DNA from: an uncultured Ignavibacteriota bacterium
Lineage (GTDB): Bacteria; Bacteroidota; Ignavibacteria; Palsa-1295
DNA: 64,000 nt
NCBI GenBank assembly: GCA_903900335.1
Contig: CAIUMP010000061.1
Coordinates: 62,001-126,000 of the forward strand
Reading direction: 5' to 3'
A model generated the notes under the pieces. The model saw only the letters and a list, made by a program, of their open reading frames with translations, was not told the origin of the DNA and made no database searches. Both the position numbers and the translations under genes were made by a program. Of the stretch, positions 62,195-64,000 are shown piece by piece. Every line of letters begins with the position of its first letter. Position 1 is the stretch's first letter.

Positions 62195-63181
62195 GTGGGT
62201 TTTTTCGACAAATTCAAACTTTCTAAACTCCGCGAAGGACTTCAGAAGACGCACGATGAGTTCGTCCGGAAGATCAATCGTGTCTTTTATTCGTCTCGGA
62301 AGATCGACGACGGCCTCATGGCTGAGATCGAGGAGACGCTACTGCTTTCCGACGTTGGCGTTGCCACTACGGACCGCATCATGGAGCATCTGGTCGATCA
62401 GATCCAATTCAAGAAATGGTCGGAGGCATCCGAGCTTCGCGATGAACTTCGAGTGCAAATTGGCGAGGCGCTCACCCGAAACGGCGAATTGAAATTGCCG
62501 GATGATCCCTTCACTCTGCCGCCAGGTAAGAAGCCGTATGTCATTCTCATCGTCGGTGTAAATGGCGTTGGAAAAACGACGACTATCGGGAAGCTTGCCC
62601 ATAACTATAAGAGTGCAGGGAAGAACGTTATCATCGGTGCGGCAGATACATTTCGAGCCGCGGCGAACACACAGTTAGAGATCTGGTCAAAGCGCGCTGG
62701 CGTGGAGATCATCCAGCAGCATCCGGGCGCTGATCCATCGGCCGTTGCCTTTGATACGATTCAATCCGCGATCAGCCGCAATGCCGATGTCGTACTCATC
62801 GACACCGCAGGCCGCCTGCACAACAAGCAGAACCTCATGGCCGAGCTTGAAAAGATGACACGCGTCATGCGCAAGCTCATGCCAGATGTGCCGCATGAAG
62901 TCTATCTTGTGCTCGATGCGACAACCGGACAAAATGCATTGCAACAAGCGCGTGAGTTTACGAAGGTTGCTCCCATTACAGGACTCGTACTGACGAAGCT
63001 CGATGGCACAGCCAAGGGTGGCATTGTCGTCGCATTAACGAACGAGCTGAAGGTACCCGTGCGCTACATCGGCGTGGGCGAGAAGATAGATGATTTGCAG
63101 CCGTTCGATCCGTTGGAATTTGCGAAGATAATGTTTGGAGACGCGATGTTCCAAGGTGAGGAAGTAACGAGTAACGAGTAA
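62195..63181 (+). CDS. ftsY: Signal recognition particle receptor FtsY
   Basis: The 328-aa SRP GTPase starts at GTG (M-GFFDKFKLSKLREGL). It has an NG domain with G1 GVNGVGKTTTIGKLA, DTFRAAANTQLE, G3 DTAGRLHNKQNL, LVLDATTGQNA, G4 TKLDGTAKGG and RYIGVGEKIDDL. It docks SRP-ribosome complexes at the membrane. The N-terminal A domain is absent, as in many species. The last residues (GEEVTSNE) and the TAA stop come from a (GTAACGA)n array that begins inside the gene, so the native C-terminus may have been changed. Confidence 0.95.
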   Translation: MGFFDKFKLSKLREGLQKTHDEFVRKINRVFYSSRKIDDGLMAEIEETLLLSDVGVATTDRIMEHLVDQIQFKKWSEASELRDELRVQIGEALTRNGELKLPDDPFTLPPGKKPYVILIVGVNGVGKTTTIGKLAHNYKSAGKNVIIGAADTFRAAANTQLEIWSKRAGVEIIQQHPGADPSAVAFDTIQSAISRNADVVLIDTAGRLHNKQNLMAELEKMTRVMRKLMPDVPHEVYLVLDATTGQNALQQAREFTKVAPITGLVLTKLDGTAKGGIVVALTNELKVPVRYIGVGEKIDDLQPFDPLEFAKIMFGDAMFQGEEVTSNE

Positions 63182-63205
63182 CGAGTAACGAGTAACGAGT
63201 AACGA
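63164..63205 (+). repeat. (GTAACGA)6 array, left arm of the S23 cassette
   Basis: Six exact tandem copies of GTAACGA overlap the end of ftsY (stop within the array). The inverted array is at 63627-63661. Confidence 0.95.
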
Positions 63206-63226
63206 GTTCGAGGAAATAGAGTTGTT

Positions 63227-63604
63227 ATGATACTTCGATTTGAAGAATTGCAGGCTTGGCAAATGGCCCGTGAACTTGTCAAACGAGTCTATTTCGTCAG
63301 CTCTAAGGGAAATTTCGCGAAAGACTACAAGTTTTGTAGCCAGATTCAATCGGCTGCGCTATCAGTGAGTTCGAATATCGCGGAAGGATTTGAACGCGGC
63401 TCTAAACAGGAGTTCATTCGGTTCTTGATGATCGCCAAGGGCTCCTGCGCGGAAGTTCGCTCACAATTGTATTCCGCACTCGACGTTGGCCACATTGATA
63501 CCGATTCGTTCACGAGTTTGCTAGATTATGCGGATCAAGTAGGTAGAATCGTCGGTGCTTTGCGCGTCTCCGTCGAAAACAAGAAGAATCCACCCCGAAA
63601 GTAA
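63227..63604 (+). CDS. Four-helix-bundle protein of the S23/IVP family
   Basis: The 125-aa protein starts MILRFEELQAWQMARELVKR and continues QIQSAALSVSSNIAEGFERGS, EFIRFLMIAKGSCAEVRSQL and ALDVGHIDTDSFTSLLDYADQ. This is the 23S rRNA intervening-sequence (S23)/four-helix-bundle family, also related to the Avd accessory protein of diversity-generating retroelements. There is no rRNA gene or retroelement here. It sits inside inverted heptamer arrays between ftsY and mutL and looks like cargo of a small mobile cassette. Confidence 0.9.
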   Translation: MILRFEELQAWQMARELVKRVYFVSSKGNFAKDYKFCSQIQSAALSVSSNIAEGFERGSKQEFIRFLMIAKGSCAEVRSQLYSALDVGHIDTDSFTSLLDYADQVGRIVGALRVSVENKKNPPRK

Positions 63605-63626
63605 CCCCCAATTCCTAACTCCCCAC

Positions 63627-63661
63627 TCGTTACTCGTTACCCGCTACTCGTTACTCGTTAC
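63627..63661 (-). repeat. (TCGTTAC)5 array, right arm of the S23 cassette
   Basis: Five tandem copies of the heptamer in inverted orientation; the third is degenerate (CCGCTAC). The array ends 9 bp before the mutL ATG. Confidence 0.93.
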
Positions 63662-63670
63662 CACTAAAGA

Positions 63671-64000
63671 ATGTCAATAATTAGGCGCTTACCAGAATCA
63701 ATAGCCCAAAAGATAGCCGCTGGCGAAGTCGTCACGCGGCCGGAGTCGGTCGTCAAGGAATTGGTCGAAAACTCCATCGACGCGAAAGCACAGAATATCA
63801 CCATCATCCTCAAGGATGCAGGACGCACACTGATTCAGATCGTAGATGACGGCCTTGGCATGTCGCGTGAAGATGCCCGCACATCCATCGAGCGCCACGC
63901 GACATCGAAACTGAAGGAATTCGACGATCTCGAAAGCCTTCTTACCTATGGCTTCCGTGGTGAGGCGCTTGCGGCAATTGCTTCCGTCTCTCAATTCGAG
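63671..64000 (+). CDS. mutL: DNA mismatch repair protein MutL (N-terminal part, cut by window edge)
   Basis: The first 110 codons read [79 protein letters not shown] and [14 protein letters not shown]. These include the GHKL ATPase motifs I (E/N in ELVENSIDA), II (DDGLGM) and III (GFRGEAL). MutL couples MutS to downstream repair steps. The start lies 9 bp after a TCGTTAC array, so its upstream region has been altered by the insertion. Confidence 0.95.
   Translation, partial: MSIIRRLPESIAQKIAAGEVVTRPESVVKELVENSIDAKAQNITIILKDAGRTLIQIVDDGLGMSREDARTSIERHATSKLKEFDDLESLLTYGFRGEALAAIASVSQFE

Noticed and set aside
63227..63604. S23 gene as Avd of a diversity-generating retroelement
   Set aside because: No reverse transcriptase, template repeat or variable target gene is in the window.
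63164..63661. Heptamer arrays considered as a CRISPR or a replication origin with iterons
   Set aside because: Seven-base units without spacers, no rep or cas gene, and inverted arrangement around an S23 gene.

Overview
The window comes from a Gram-negative bacterium of the Bacteroidota/FCB group. Five secreted proteins end in a type A, type IX secretion (T9SS) C-terminal sorting domain. There are also an Omp28-type protein, a DUF3943 outer-membrane protein, an OmpA-like protein, LPS inner-core genes (kdsB and the split heptose genes rfaE1 and rfaE2), the DXP-pathway gene ispH, and few Shine-Dalgarno sequences, with TTG starts at recQ, ruvA, cmk and kdsB. Collagen-like and tail-fibre-like secreted proteins fit a Kapabacteria- or Ignavibacteria-like lineage, but this placement is inference. 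Nearly everything is chromosomal housekeeping or envelope function; no prophage, conjugative element or CRISPR array is visible.

Layout: 1-12.6 kb holds a partial DedA gene, an Omp28-like T9SS cargo, hprK, recQ with a fused DUF559 nuclease domain, ruvA, an ispH/cmk operon, a LEA14-like lipoprotein, tRNA-Asp, tRNA-Ala and murB. 12.7-24.4 kb holds a collagen-like protein, a tail-fibre-like protein, malic enzyme, beta-carbonic anhydrase, a Ser/Thr-rich protein, a T9SS cargo, a nitronate-monooxygenase-like enzyme and a Gly-rich lipoprotein. 24.5-35.3 kb holds two class-V aminotransferase-fold enzymes, exported coiled-coil proteins, a peptide-binding lipoprotein, kdsB, rfaE1, rfaE2, tRNA-Arg, a methyltransferase and a chromate transporter. 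35.4-44.9 kb is envelope-rich: DUF3943, two convergent PAP2 phosphatases, endonuclease IV, two exported cyclophilins, a four-repeat lipoprotein and OmpA.

45-53 kb is a signalling island. It has a two-TM coiled-coil protein made of 61-residue repeats, a single-domain response regulator, a soluble histidine kinase with about twenty 21-residue repeats, a 49-aa membrane peptide, and three paralogous histidine kinases with an RsbRD-like N-terminal half. The middle paralog has lost its phospho-acceptor histidine. 53.7-64 kb holds two T9SS paralogs around a possible REP-transposase remnant, oppF, a RelE-type toxin-antitoxin locus whose toxin is cut by an in-frame TGA, a serine hydrolase, a kelch-repeat T9SS protein, pgsA, ftsY, an S23/four-helix-bundle gene and the start of mutL.

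The most unusual signal is a set of small repeat elements that have entered or rebuilt genes. A 40-bp inverted repeat brackets the DUF559 part of recQ. Inverted (GTAACGA)n arrays bracket the S23 gene and supply the ftsY stop codon, and related elements fill the recQ-ruvA gap and lie beside cmk. A GTAG-plus-hairpin (REP-like) family lies in frame inside ispH, encodes part of two T9SS proteins, and touches the possible transposase remnant.
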